The notes: generated from the letters alone by a model not told the origin. Shown: positions 1 to 8,825, counted from the first letter of the stretch. The stretch is 64,000 bases of DNA from Acetobacter persici JCM 25330 (GCF_000613905.1 NZ_BAJW01000002.1:40336-104335); one strand, 5' to 3'. Numbers and translations are program-made.

Positions 1-96
1 GCCGGATGAAATCTGGACTTCAACCCAGACTGGCCGCGCCTCTATCCCGGCAAACGCAAAACTCCGGATGCGGGAATTAATCATTCCCACTCCTGA
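1..96 (+). CDS. possible C-terminal end of an unidentified protein (partial)
   Basis: One plus-strand frame is open from position 10 to a TGA at 94-96 and reads like a protein end (NPDWPRLYPGKRKTPDAG, then a histidine/serine tail). The same frame has a TGA at 7-9, so either only this tail is visible or there is another one-base error at the very start. It would converge on serA with only 12 bases between the two stops. No family is recognised, and it could be chance. Confidence 0.3.
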
Positions 97-108
97 TGGT
101 CATAAAAG

Positions 109-1362
109 TCAGTGCCCCTGATAAATCAGGCGCGCACGAATGGTGCCTTCAAGATCACGCAGAGCATGCAGAATGGTATCGTCAGTGTCCTTGTTTCCGC
201 CCGTATCTGCTTCCACAACCACATACCCGATTTCACCATCCGTCTGGAGAAACTGCGCGGTGACGTTGCAGGTCTGCTTCAGAAAAATCTCGTTCAGGCG
301 CATCATCATGCCCGGCACGTTGTGGTGAACGTGCATGAAGCGTGTGCCGCGCGGGCTCTGCGGGAGCTGCACGCCGGGGAAATTGACCGCCCCGAAGGTG
401 GAGCCCACATCGGAATATTCAACCAGCTTGCGCGCCACTTCCACACCAATACGTTCCTGCGCTTCCGCAGTGGAACCACCGATATGCGGGGTCAGGATCA
501 CATTATCCAGTTCCATCAGCGGCGTTGCCAGCCGATCGTTCGGGCCTTTTGGCTCCTTGGGGAACACGTCCACTGCCGCCCCCAGAAGGTGCTTGTCTTT
601 CAGGGCTTCCGCCAGAGCCTCCAGATCAACCACGTTGCCACGTGCGTTATTGATCAGGAAGGAACCTTTTTTCATGGCCCGGATCTGTTCTGCGCCCATC
701 AGATTAGCGGTGCTGGCCAGTTGCGGCACGTGCAGGCTGACAACATCACTCTGGCTCAGCAGATCTTCCAGCGTATCCACTGGTGTCGCATTACCGTGAC
801 CGAGTTTATCGACAACATCATAATAGATCACGCGCATCCCAAAGGCTTCCGCCAGAACGGAAAGCTGTGAGCCAATGGAGCCGTACCCCACAATTCCCAG
901 AGTCTTGCCGCGCACTTCCCAGCTATTGGCAGCAGATTTGTTCCACAGCCCCTGATGGCAGCCAATGGAGCCGGGGAAAATGCGGCGCATGAGCATCACA
1001 ATTTCGCCCATGACCAGTTCCGCCACCGAGCGCGTGTTGCTGTAGGGGGCGTTAAACACCGGGATACCGTTCATCCGGGCAGCTTCCAGATCAACCTGAT
1101 TGGTACCGATGCAGAAGCAGCCGATGGCAATCAGACGATCTGCACCTTCAAGAACCTCTTTTGTAAGCTGCGTGCGTGAGCGGATCCCCACAACATGCAC
1201 GCCTTCCAGAGCTTTTTTCAGGGCATCGCCTTCCAGCGCTCCCTTGTGGCGCACCACGTTCTCGTAGCCGCTGGCTTTCAGCAGCGCGACAGCACTGTCG
1301 TGAACGCCTTCAAGCAGGAGAATGCGGATCTTATCCTTGGGGAGGGACAGTTGCGTGCTCAT
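109..1362 (-). CDS. serA: D-3-phosphoglycerate dehydrogenase
   Basis: Oxidises 3-phosphoglycerate to 3-phosphohydroxypyruvate with NAD, the first step of serine synthesis in the cytoplasm. The 417-residue protein has the D-2-hydroxyacid dehydrogenase layout. The nucleotide-binding loop VGYGSIGS is near residues 158-165, the catalytic arginine is in NNARG (about 238-242), the glutamate is in FPKEP (about 268-272) and the histidine is in TPHIGGST (about 291-298). A C-terminal ACT-type regulatory domain (about 345-417) suggests serine feedback, as in the E. coli-type enzyme. Its length matches that type rather than the long form of about 530 residues. It stands alone; hisN lies 99 bases upstream on the same strand. 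Confidence 0.95.
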   Translation of the reverse strand: MSTQLSLPKDKIRILLLEGVHDSAVALLKASGYENVVRHKGALEGDALKKALEGVHVVGIRSRTQLTKEVLEGADRLIAIGCFCIGTNQVDLEAARMNGIPVFNAPYSNTRSVAELVMGEIVMLMRRIFPGSIGCHQGLWNKSAANSWEVRGKTLGIVGYGSIGSQLSVLAEAFGMRVIYYDVVDKLGHGNATPVDTLEDLLSQSDVVSLHVPQLASTANLMGAEQIRAMKKGSFLINNARGNVVDLEALAEALKDKHLLGAAVDVFPKEPKGPNDRLATPLMELDNVILTPHIGGSTAEAQERIGVEVARKLVEYSDVGSTFGAVNFPGVQLPQSPRGTRFMHVHHNVPGMMMRLNEIFLKQTCNVTAQFLQTDGEIGYVVVEADTGGNKDTDDTILHALRDLEGTIRARLIYQGH

Positions 1363-1461
1363 GAGGAATGACCATACCTGTTGTGCCGAAGCGCAGGCCT
1401 ATCGCAAAATGCGGTAAATTCATAGGTCTGACGCAGTGAATCGTTAAAATCAGTGTGCCTG

Positions 1462-2256
1462 TCAGTCATGCCCGGCAAGCGTACGCACGGCTTCGGCATG
1501 GAGTGCGGCATCGCCCGCAGCCAGCACCGTCCGGTCTCCATCCAGTCTCAGGGGGCTACCGTCCCACGCTGTGATTTTCCCGCCAGCGCCTTCAATAACC
1601 GGCACCAGAGCCGCCCAGTCCCACGGGTTCATATCGCATTCTGCAATCAGATCGACCTGACCAAGGGCCAGCAACCCATAGGCATAGCAGTCTCCGCCCC
1701 ATGTCATGCGTCTGGCACGGGCTTTCAGGGTTTTCCACCGCTCATGCGGAGCACTCTCCAGCATTTCAGGCGACGTGCAGGAGAGCTCCGCATCTGCCAG
1801 ACGTGGGCAGGAACGCGTGACAGGTGCCCCACCAAGAGGCGAGATAAAGCGGGTGGGCTGTCCGGCCACACCAATCCAGCGTTCCTGCAGAACAGGCTGG
1901 TCAATTACGCCCAGCACAGGCTGGCCGTCCCGCAACAACGCAATCAACGTGCCAAACAGGGGGCGTCCTGTCACAAAGGCGCGTGTGCCATCTACCGGAT
2001 CAAGCAACCACCGATACCGCGCTGCGTCATTCACAAGCCCGAATTCTTCCCCAAATACGCCATGGTCTGGCAGGCGTTCAGCCAGAATGGCCCGCATTAC
2101 CCGCTCAGCCGTCCGATCCGCAATCGTAACCGGGCTTTCATCCGCCTTGTCTGACACACTGATGCCACGCCGGAACCACGGCCGCACTACGCAGCGGGCA
2201 GCCTCGGCCATCATGGTGGCTACATCCAGAAACGGTGTCAGATCATCATCACTCAT
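1462..2256 (-). CDS. hisN: histidinol-phosphatase, inositol monophosphatase family
   Basis: Member of the Mg-dependent inositol monophosphatase superfamily; metal-binding motifs GEEFG (about 69-73) and DPVDGT (about 86-91) and a later WDWAAL motif are present. The close match in character to HisN-type enzymes makes dephosphorylation of histidinol phosphate the likely reaction, in place of the HisB-type phosphatase. The ATG overlaps the stop of the upstream cytochrome gene in ATGA, so the two are probably translationally coupled. A second family member lies at 17253-18049, so substrate assignment between the two rests on family resemblance only. Confidence 0.85.
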   Translation of the reverse strand: MSDDDLTPFLDVATMMAEAARCVVRPWFRRGISVSDKADESPVTIADRTAERVMRAILAERLPDHGVFGEEFGLVNDAARYRWLLDPVDGTRAFVTGRPLFGTLIALLRDGQPVLGVIDQPVLQERWIGVAGQPTRFISPLGGAPVTRSCPRLADAELSCTSPEMLESAPHERWKTLKARARRMTWGGDCYAYGLLALGQVDLIAECDMNPWDWAALVPVIEGAGGKITAWDGSPLRLDGDRTVLAAGDAALHAEAVRTLAGHD

Positions 2257-2780
2257 GGCGTTACCTTAGGCTCGGGGGAAGGAGCGGGGGCGTCAGCGTC
2301 CCCCAGTGTGTGCAGATACGCGATAATATCCGCCCGCTGGGCCGGGTCCTGCAAACCAACCAGAGACATCCGGGTGCCGGGCGCAAAGCGGGAAGGGGAG
2401 GTCAGCCAGTCTGACAGCGCCTGATCCGACCAGACATGAGCATGCTGCCCTTTAAGGGACTGAGAATACGAGTAGCCTGAGAGCCCGGCAATCTGCCGCC
2501 CTGCAACACCCGCCAGATTAGGCCCTACACCGTCGGAAGCTCCGTCATTCACCGCATGGCAACTCGTGCAGACCTGATGCACAAGAGCATCCCCTCTCTC
2601 CACATCCGCATGCGCCATGAAAGGGGCGATCGGTTTATTCTCCAGACCGGGAAGAGAAAATGCAGGTTTTGCGGGAGCGGTGTGCGGTACAAAGGCTGCA
2701 CTCGCGGCATAACAGACCCAGACGCCAACCCCGGAAAGCAGAAAGGCCGCCCCGAGCCGATTAAGAAACATGCTGTCCAT
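2253..2780 (-). CDS. membrane-anchored cytochrome c family protein
   Basis: A 175-residue protein with one N-terminal membrane segment or uncleaved signal (about 7-30), a proline-rich linker and a class I cytochrome c domain. The single haem site is CTSCH (about 71-75) and the methionine ligand is probably in PGTRMS (about 138). It resembles the cytochrome c552/CycM type that passes electrons to terminal oxidases at the periplasmic face. The open frame extends far upstream, but the ATG at 2780 or the one three codons later (2771) gives the normal N-terminus. It overlaps hisN by four bases. Confidence 0.85.
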   Translation of the reverse strand: MDSMFLNRLGAAFLLSGVGVWVCYAASAAFVPHTAPAKPAFSLPGLENKPIAPFMAHADVERGDALVHQVCTSCHAVNDGASDGVGPNLAGVAGRQIAGLSGYSYSQSLKGQHAHVWSDQALSDWLTSPSRFAPGTRMSLVGLQDPAQRADIIAYLHTLGDADAPAPSPEPKVTP

Positions 2781-2930
2781 ACGAGAAGCCGGGTCCTCCG
2801 GTTGCGTTTGGCTCACGCCTTTCCTACACTGCGCGCCGCTTCCTGATAACAAAGGGCACCGTGCCGGTTTCGGCAGCGTTTTCACACTGTTTCCAAGGCT
2901 ATATTCCGTGCCGTATTCCAGAGCAAGCTG

Positions 2931-3665
2931 ATGATTTCCCCGCTTGTCATCATTCCCGCCCGGCTTGCCTCCACACGCCTGCCCAGCAAACCACTGGCCG
3001 ATATCGCTGGGCGCGCCATGATTCTGCGCGTGCTGGATGCGGCAATGGCTGCGGATGTGGGGCCTGTTGCGGTTGCTGCGGCGGATCAGGAAATTTGTGA
3101 TGCCGTCACACAGGCCGGTGGCCGTGCGGTGCTGACAGACCCGGACCTTCCGTCTGGATCCGACAGAGTCTGGCAGGCTGCACAAACTCTGGACCCTGAC
3201 GGCGTGCATGACGTGATTATCAACATGCAGGGTGACCTGCCTACCTTTGCGCCGGATGATCTGCGTGCCGTGATGCAGATTATGCCTGACCCGACCTATG
3301 ATATTGGCACGCTGGTCGCACCTGTGCTGTCTGATGAGGAAAAAGGCGCCTCTTCCGTCGTGAAGGTTGCCTGCCATTTTGAAAGTGATACCGTCTGCGC
3401 GCCTGCTCTGTATTTTTCCCGATCTGCGATTCCCTGGGGTGAGGGAGCATTATGGCATCATGTCGGTGTCTACGGCTGGCGACGGGGCGCGCTGAAACAA
3501 TTTGTCTCCCTGCCGGAATCTGGCCTTGAGCGACGGGAAAAACTGGAACAGCTTCGCGCTCTGGAAGCCGGAATGCGCATTGGCTGCACCCGTATTGAGA
3601 CCGCCCCCTTCGGCGTGGACACCCCAGCAGATCTGGACCGGGCCCGGCAGTATTTTAAGGCATGA
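2931..3665 (+). CDS. kdsB: 3-deoxy-manno-octulosonate cytidylyltransferase
   Basis: Activates Kdo with CTP to CMP-Kdo, the donor for the inner core of lipopolysaccharide. The N-terminal IIPARLASTRLPSKPLADI is the family signature for nucleotide binding, and MQGDLP later carries the metal-binding aspartate. At 244 residues it has the usual length. It is the first gene of a plus-strand run; its TGA overlaps the next ATG by four bases. Its product feeds the Kdo transferase encoded at 20-21.5 kb. Confidence 0.93.
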   Translation: MISPLVIIPARLASTRLPSKPLADIAGRAMILRVLDAAMAADVGPVAVAAADQEICDAVTQAGGRAVLTDPDLPSGSDRVWQAAQTLDPDGVHDVIINMQGDLPTFAPDDLRAVMQIMPDPTYDIGTLVAPVLSDEEKGASSVVKVACHFESDTVCAPALYFSRSAIPWGEGALWHHVGVYGWRRGALKQFVSLPESGLERREKLEQLRALEAGMRIGCTRIETAPFGVDTPADLDRARQYFKA

Positions 3666-4570
3666 CACACGCAATGACCGACAAGATCATCGCCTTTCAG
3701 GGCTCTCTGGGAGCCTATTCCGACCTCGCGTGCCGCACCGTCAAACCCGGCTGGCGCACACTGCCCTGCAAGACCTTTGCCGGAGCTATAGAGGCCGTCC
3801 ATACGGCCCGCGCAGACCTCGCCATGCTGGCGTGTGAGAACAGTCTGGCGGGGCGCGTGCCGGACATTCATACGTTACTGCCAGCGTCCGGCCTCCACAT
3901 TGTCGGGGAGCATTTCCAGCGGATTGAGCATTGCCTGCTGGGAGTTCCCGGAGCAACGCTTGCAGACATAAAGCGGGTCCACACGCACCCCGTGGCCATG
4001 GGGCAGATCTGCAACCTGCTGCGTGATCGCGGTCTGACACCTGTGACGGAGTTTGACACCGCAGGCGCTGCGGAACTGGTCGCTCTGTGGGGGAAAAAAG
4101 AAGAAGCCGCCGTCGCGTCCGAACTGGCAGCGGAGCTCAACGGGCTGGAAGTTCTGCTGAAAAACGTGGAAGATGCGAAACACAATACAACGCGCTTCTA
4201 TATTGCCTCCCGCACGGCAGAGCGGCCACCCTGCGGTACCCCGCATGTGATGACGACGCTGATTTTCAACGTCAAAAACATTCCCGGCGCACTTTATAAA
4301 GTGCTGGGAGGCTTTGCGACCAACGGCCTGAACATGACCCGGCTGGAAAGCTACATGACGGGCGGAAGTTTTGCCGCAACCCGGTTTCTGATGGACGTAG
4401 AAGGCCATCCGGAAGAAGACCGGCTCGGCAAAGCGTTGTCAGAACTTGAATTTTTTGCCGAGAACGCCGAAATTCTGGGCGTATACACGCAGTCGCCGTT
4501 CCGGCGGCATATGACCAGCACATCCTCTGAAGACCAGACTTCAGGGATTGCAGACGCCATTTCGGGATAG
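3662..4570 (+). CDS. pheA: prephenate dehydratase
   Basis: Converts prephenate to phenylpyruvate in phenylalanine synthesis. The 302 residues comprise a periplasmic-binding-like catalytic domain (about 8-190), with the catalytic TRF motif in NTTRFYIAS, and an ACT domain (about 200-280), with PGALYKVL and LESYM where E. coli has the GALV and ESRP phenylalanine-binding motifs. There is no fused chorismate mutase. The first ATG overlaps the kdsB stop (ATGA); a second ATG four codons later is possible. Inhibition by phenylalanine through the ACT domain is expected from the family. Confidence 0.93.
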   Translation: MTHAMTDKIIAFQGSLGAYSDLACRTVKPGWRTLPCKTFAGAIEAVHTARADLAMLACENSLAGRVPDIHTLLPASGLHIVGEHFQRIEHCLLGVPGATLADIKRVHTHPVAMGQICNLLRDRGLTPVTEFDTAGAAELVALWGKKEEAAVASELAAELNGLEVLLKNVEDAKHNTTRFYIASRTAERPPCGTPHVMTTLIFNVKNIPGALYKVLGGFATNGLNMTRLESYMTGGSFAATRFLMDVEGHPEEDRLGKALSELEFFAENAEILGVYTQSPFRRHMTSTSSEDQTSGIADAISG

Positions 4571-4580
4571 ACGACAGCTC

Positions 4581-5469
4581 ATGTCAGACACACGCTTTAC
4601 AGGCTCCATCACCGCCCTGATTACCCCCATGAATCGGATGGCAGTCTGGACTTCACATCTTTTGAACATCTGGTGAACTGGCAGATTGAAGAAGGAACGT
4701 CAGCCCTCTGCGCCATGGGAACAACGGGAGAAAGCCCGACCCTGTCGCATCAGGAACATCACGAGGTTATTGAACGCGCCATCAAGGTCTCTGCTGGCCG
4801 CGCGCCCGTAATCGCAGGCGCAGGCTCCAACAGCACCGCAGAAGCTGTTGATCTGGCCCGCCACGCTGAAAAAGCCGGAGCCTCTGCGGTTCTTGTCGTG
4901 ACACCCTATTACAACAAACCAACGCAGGAAGGCCTCTACCGGCACTTTATGGCGGTTGCGGATGCCATTTCCATTCCGGTTGTGCTCTATAATATTCCCG
5001 GCCGGTCCGTTGTTGAAATCAGCGTAGAAACGACCGCACGTCTGGCCCGCCACGCCAATATTATTGGCGTAAAAGATGCCACAGCCAATCTCCTGCGTCC
5101 GCTCCAGGTGCGTCGGGCCGTCAGCAAGCCATTCAATCAGTTGTCTGGTGAAGATGGTACGGCGGTCGCATTCCTCGCGGCCGGTGGAGATGGCTGCATC
5201 AGCGTCACCTCCAACATCGCCCCCGCGCTGTGCGCGCGTGTGCAGGCTGACTGGCAGGCAGGCCGTGTGGCTGACGCCATTGCCGTGCAGGACAAACTCC
5301 TGCCGTTGCATGATGCACTGTTTTGTGAAAGCAATCCGGCGCCGGTCAAATACGCCGCAAGCCTTCTGGGGCTGGCCGGGGAAACATGCCGCCTTCCGCT
5401 CGCGCCCCTTACGGATCTTCACGCCAGCTTGTTAAGGCCGCGCTGGTTGATGCCGGACTGCTGAACTAA
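4581..5469 (+). pseudogene. dapA: 4-hydroxy-tetrahydrodipicolinate synthase, frame broken twice (probable sequence errors)
   Basis: Condenses pyruvate and aspartate semialdehyde in lysine and meso-diaminopimelate synthesis. The start at 4581 reads MSDTRFTGSITALITPMN, the expected N-terminus, then loses frame near 4635. One extra base (for example AATTCG for AATCG) restores SDGSLDF and the body, with GTTGES and the YYNKP and YNIPGR motifs. A second missing base near 5416 (GATTCT for GATCT) restores the normal end SSRQLVKAALVDAGLLN with a TAA at 5467-5469. Read without repair, only an internal part starting near 4673 is open. The gene is usually essential, so errors are more likely than decay. 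It sits 10 bases after pheA and 3 before smpB. Confidence 0.88.
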
Positions 5470-5472
5470 CTC

Positions 5473-5970
5473 ATGGCGAAGAAACCCGCAAAGGCGACCA
5501 TGATTTCTCATGGTATTGCCGCACAAAACCGCAAGGCACGCTTTAACTACACGATTACGGAAACCATTGAGGCAGGGATTGTTCTGAAAGGGGCTGAAGT
5601 CAAAAGCCTGCGTCTGGGAAGGGCGACAATTGCGGAAGCCTTCGCTGCAGAGCGCGACGGAGAACTGTGGCTGCTCAACAGCTATATCCCTGAATATCAG
5701 GGGGGCGTTCTGTCCCGTTTTGATACCCGCGCCCCACGTAAACTCCTGCTCCACAAGAAGCAGATTGAAAAATTTCTTGGCGCGGTGGCGCGGGAAGGGG
5801 CGACTCTGGTGCCTCTCGATATTCATTTTAACGCCCGTGGCTGCGCAAAAGTCACACTGGGGTTGGGTGAAGGCAAAAAGAGCGTTGATAAACGCCATGC
5901 CATAGCCGACCGTGACTGGCAGCGCGACAAAGCGAGGCTACTTCGCAACAAAGGCCGCGGGGACTACTAA
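5473..5970 (+). CDS. smpB: SsrA-binding protein SmpB
   Basis: Binds tmRNA and brings it to stalled ribosomes for trans-translation. The 165-residue protein has the family core: an N-terminal NRKARFNYTI, the GAEVKSLR motif, LLNSYIPEY and a basic C-terminal tail with DKRHAIADRDWQRDKAR. It starts three bases after the restored dapA stop and is probably the last gene of the kdsB-pheA-dapA-smpB run, because a clear terminator follows. Confidence 0.95.
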   Translation: MAKKPAKATMISHGIAAQNRKARFNYTITETIEAGIVLKGAEVKSLRLGRATIAEAFAAERDGELWLLNSYIPEYQGGVLSRFDTRAPRKLLLHKKQIEKFLGAVAREGATLVPLDIHFNARGCAKVTLGLGEGKKSVDKRHAIADRDWQRDKARLLRNKGRGDY

Positions 5971-6035
5971 CGCCTGCCTTTCTCAGCCCGCCGTGTTCCG
6001 ATTATTTCAGGATTTGCCAAGCAAAATCGCAGGCA

Positions 6036-6066
6036 TAAAAAAACCCCGCACAAGGCGGGGTTTTCC
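6036..6066. terminator. bidirectional rho-independent terminator
   Basis: A perfect 10-bp stem, AAAACCCCGC / GCGGGGTTTT, with a five-base loop, an A-run on one side and a T-run on the other. It lies between the convergent smpB and cold-shock genes and can serve both strands. Confidence 0.85.
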
Positions 6067-6090
6067 TGTTTTATACGGTGAGTATAAAAC

Positions 6091-6801
6091 TTAGTCTGCG
6101 TCGATTGCAGCGGCTTCCGGACCTTTCTGGCCCTGAACAACGCGCACATTCGTCACCTGACCTTCGTTGAGGCTGGCAAGACCAGAACGCTCAAGAGCAG
6201 AAGCGTGAACAAAGATGTCTTTGCCGCCGCCATCAGGCGTGATGAAGCCAAAGCCTTTGGTCGCGTTGTACCATTTTACGGTACCACGGACTTCTTCAGC
6301 AGAGGACAGATCCGGAGCCGGACGCGGTGCGCGGCCACCAAAGCCACCAGCAGCGCGCGGCGCGCCACCAAAACCACCAGAACGCGGACGTTCCGGCTGA
6401 GCCGTGCTTTCATCAACGGAAATGACTTCAGCAACCTGACGACCCTTCGGACCCTGACCGATGCGCACGGACAGGGTAGCACCGGGGCTTACGCCATCGT
6501 GGCCAGCCTGAGACAGGGCATTGGCATGCAGGAAGACATCGCCAGAACCATCGGACAGTTCAACAAAGCCGAAGCCTTTTTCGCTGTTGAACCATTTGAC
6601 AGTCGCTCCGATTTCCGGACCGGAAGCGATAACCTGCGGGCCACCACCTCCTGCGGGTCTGCGCGGAGCATATCCGCCACGGTCACCACCGCCGCCGCCA
6701 AAAGCGGGACGTTCGCCATAGGAAGGCGTTGACATAAAATCATCGTCAAATCCGCCGCGGCGCGGAGAACGAGAGCTGCGGTCGGTCCTGTTACTTCTCA
6801 A
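6091..6801 (-). CDS. protein with two cold-shock domains
   Basis: Two nucleic-acid-binding cold-shock domains separated and preceded by Gly/Arg/Pro-rich linkers. Domain 1 (about 64-130) has [13 protein letters not shown] and DVFLH; domain 2 (about 168-233) has [13 protein letters not shown] and DIFVH. These are the RNP1 and RNP2 motifs. The protein probably acts as an RNA chaperone in the cytoplasm. The best start is TTG at 6801, which has AGGA nine bases upstream; the first ATG (6735) would drop a basic N-terminus. The leader carries alternative hairpins that may control translation. Confidence 0.85.
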   Translation of the reverse strand: MRSNRTDRSSRSPRRGGFDDDFMSTPSYGERPAFGGGGGDRGGYAPRRPAGGGGPQVIASGPEIGATVKWFNSEKGFGFVELSDGSGDVFLHANALSQAGHDGVSPGATLSVRIGQGPKGRQVAEVISVDESTAQPERPRSGGFGGAPRAAGGFGGRAPRPAPDLSSAEEVRGTVKWYNATKGFGFITPDGGGKDIFVHASALERSGLASLNEGQVTNVRVVQGQKGPEAAAIDAD

Positions 6802-6810
6802 CGGTCTTGA

Positions 6811-6844
6811 TCCTGGAGCATGGAGAAGGCATTTGCTTCTCCAG
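6811..6844 (-). promoter_or_regulatory. leader with two mutually exclusive hairpins, next to the cold-shock ribosome-binding site
   Basis: In the RNA of the cold-shock gene, segment a (CTGGAGAAG, from 6844-6836) can pair with b (CTTCTCCA, from 6828-6821; 8 bp, 7-nt loop) or through CTGGAG with c (CTCCAG, from 6818-6813; 6 bp). Segment c is fused to the AGGA that serves the TTG start. Pairing a:b frees that site and a:c buries part of it. That this is a switch is inference. Confidence 0.4.
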
Positions 6845-6883
6845 ATATTGAAAAACGGGTAAGGTGGTCTGCAACCACACCCA

Positions 6884-7066
6884 GTGATGACTTACCATAC
6901 CGGCATTGTCGTCGCTATAGAAAAGCATGGAACTGATCCGGGTTTCATCTCTTTTCCGGACTATAACATTTTTGTGACACCCAGACCGGAAATACAGACC
7001 TCACTCCTTCTTCCGCAGGGCGGATGGCCGGAAATCAGGGTTTCTTGTTGCCGCGCAATCAACTAA
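6884..7066 (+). CDS. doubtful 60-residue reading frame with a faint cold-shock-like pattern
   Basis: Lies in the 309-base gap between the divergent cold-shock and lpxR genes (start GTG 6884 or ATG 6887). The spacing TGIVV, then GFISFPD and NIFV, loosely follows a cold-shock domain, but the aromatic RNP1 residues are missing and no ribosome-binding site is visible. It may be chance or a degenerate copy. The rest of the gap must hold the promoters of both flanking genes. Confidence 0.2.
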   Translation: MMTYHTGIVVAIEKHGTDPGFISFPDYNIFVTPRPEIQTSLLLPQGGWPEIRVSCCRAIN

Positions 7067-7110
7067 AGAAAATAAAACTGACTCTGCATTGGCAGAACGA
7101 GAGGAAAGCT

Positions 7111-8172
7111 ATGTCCGCCGTCATGAAATTACCCCACGTGAGGTATATTGCTGCCGCAACCCTTATGCTGGCTGGCACCGCTCTGGCCCCTCGCTCCGTT
7201 GCACATGCAACGCCCTTGCAGGACAAGCAGGGCACATGGACTCTGCAAGGTGAGAACGATGCTGTTTCGACTCTGAAAGGCACATCTGACCAGTACTATA
7301 CCAGTGGCCTGCGGCTGAACTGGACCTCCGGCACCGATACGCTTCCCACCCCCATAGCCGCCATTAACAAGGCCATCTGGGGCAATGGGGTGCAGCGCAT
7401 CAGCATGGGTCTCCAGCAGATGATTTTCACGCCGCGTGACACCCAGTCTTCCAGCCCGTGGGGGGCTGGCCAGCAGCAGTCAAGCCTGCTGCGTGACCGG
7501 CCTTACTCCAGCCTTCTGCTGGGCACCATCAACCTGATTAATGATACAGACACAACGCGGAGCGTGTTTGGTATTCAGGCTGGCGTCATGGGGCCTGCGG
7601 GCCTTGGTCGCCAGCTTCAGAACGGCTTCCATGGTGCGATCGGGGATACCAAAAATCAGGGCTGGCAGCACCAGTTGCAAAATCAGCCTATTTTTCAGGT
7701 GCAGGGTGGGCGGACATGGCGTCTGCCGATTGTGGATCTTGGCCCCATTCAGTTTGATACGCTGCCCTCAGCCGCAGCCGCCATTGGCGACTACCAGATT
7801 TACGGCAAAATCAGCGATATGATCCGCTTCGGGCAGGGGCTTGACAGTGACTTTGGCACCCCCACCATTCAGGCTGCGGGCACGGACGGAACGGACGCCT
7901 ATAAAGCAACCCGACCAGTCGCCTGGTACTTTTTTGGCGGTGTGACGGGTGAGGCCGTGGCGTATGATGCCTCTCTTGAAGGCAACACCATGCGCAGCAA
8001 CTCCCTGCATGTGAACAAGAAGTGGGACGTGGGTGAAATTCACGCTGGTCTTGCCGTGATGTTCTACGGGCTTCGCGTCTCTTACAGCCAGGTCTGGCAG
8101 ACTCAGCAGTTTGATGGTGCCAAATCAGGCCTGTTCAATTACGGGTCGCTCATGGTTTCAGCCAAGTTCTGA
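7111..8172 (+). CDS. lipid A deacylase LpxR family protein (DUF2219)
   Basis: A 353-residue outer-membrane beta-barrel protein with a signal peptide (about 1-35, ending near VAHA). The conserved start of the mature domain (NDAVSTLKGTSDQYYTSGLRLNW) contains the Asn-Asp and YTSG features of LpxR, the enzyme that removes the 3'-acyloxyacyl group of lipid A. The protein ends in phenylalanine (SAKF), as expected for outer-membrane barrels. The ATG at 7111 follows GAGAGGAAAGC, a good ribosome-binding site, and is preferred over the upstream ATG at 7024. Enzymatic activity is inferred from the family. Confidence 0.82.
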   Translation: MSAVMKLPHVRYIAAATLMLAGTALAPRSVAHATPLQDKQGTWTLQGENDAVSTLKGTSDQYYTSGLRLNWTSGTDTLPTPIAAINKAIWGNGVQRISMGLQQMIFTPRDTQSSSPWGAGQQQSSLLRDRPYSSLLLGTINLINDTDTTRSVFGIQAGVMGPAGLGRQLQNGFHGAIGDTKNQGWQHQLQNQPIFQVQGGRTWRLPIVDLGPIQFDTLPSAAAAIGDYQIYGKISDMIRFGQGLDSDFGTPTIQAAGTDGTDAYKATRPVAWYFFGGVTGEAVAYDASLEGNTMRSNSLHVNKKWDVGEIHAGLAVMFYGLRVSYSQVWQTQQFDGAKSGLFNYGSLMVSAKF

Positions 8173-8271
8173 TCCGACCGATACAAAAACAGGCACATGC
8201 TCAATAAATAGGCGTTAACTTTCCGTAATTGTTCTTTTTTTGTGGTTTTTGCGCAACTTTATGAAGTTTCT

Positions 8272-8299
8272 GCCTCATTCTGAGGCGCAGAACCACGTT
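8272..8299 (+). terminator. weak hairpin after the lpxR-like gene
   Basis: GCCTCA and TGAGGC form a 6-bp stem with a three-base loop; a short T-run follows ten bases later (acgtttt). It may terminate the preceding gene, but the T-tract is displaced. Confidence 0.35.
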
Positions 8300-8361
8300 T
8301 TGTCTTGGCGTTAAGGAAATCGCCATTTTACATTTGACCTCAGAAAGACCTCTGGTGTTCG

Positions 8362-8736
8362 ATGGAAATGGAACTTCTGATGCCGCGTAAGAATGATGCC
8401 CCGTCTGTCAGCAATGTCGTCCCGTTCCAGATGGAAATTCTGTCTGGCCACCGGGAATATCTCTCCCGCTGGCTGCATGCAGGACAGCCCATGGGCGTCT
8501 GTGATGCCGACATTTTTTCCGTTGAGCAGCGGCAGGCAGGGGTCTCTTCGGGCTACGTTCTGATCTGGGTTCGGGAAACACCAGACCCGGCCTACAAAGT
8601 CTATTCCCGCGGCAATAGCTGGGTTGTGATGGACGCCATCCGGGAAAATGTTCTGGGCCAGTTCCGCTCCTTTGCAGACGCGCTGCACATGGTGCGTCCG
8701 GTCCTGCCGCGCCCCGAGAAAATAGTCGCCGCATAA
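8362..8736 (+). CDS. hypothetical protein, 124 residues
   Basis: Not recognised. It is a soluble, mixed alpha/beta-looking protein without signal peptide or membrane segment. The N-terminal half has VPFQMEILSGHREYLSRWL; the second half has an aromatic strand-rich part (YVLIWVRETPDPAYKVYSRGNSWVVMDAIRENVLGQFRS, cited here by its position, about 66-104). Codon use matches its neighbours and a strong terminator follows, so it is probably a real single-gene unit. Several in-frame ATG codons near the start leave the exact N-terminus open. Confidence 0.6.
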   Translation: MEMELLMPRKNDAPSVSNVVPFQMEILSGHREYLSRWLHAGQPMGVCDADIFSVEQRQAGVSSGYVLIWVRETPDPAYKVYSRGNSWVVMDAIRENVLGQFRSFADALHMVRPVLPRPEKIVAA

Positions 8737-8792
8737 GATGCATTGTGGCGTTACCGCGCCGCATTTTCTCTTCAGACACGGTCTTCTTCTGC

Positions 8793-8825
8793 AACACTCT
8801 GATGCGCGGCGTCAGAGTGTTTTTT
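8793..8825 (+). terminator. rho-independent terminator
   Basis: AACACTCTGA and TCAGAGTGTT form a perfect 10-bp stem with a nine-base loop, followed by a run of T. It ends the 8362-8736 transcript. Confidence 0.8.

Noticed and set aside
112..870. A 252-codon plus-strand frame opposite serA
   Set aside because: It is the mirror of a perfectly conserved serA gene, is rich in His/Gln as antisense frames are, and shows no domain.
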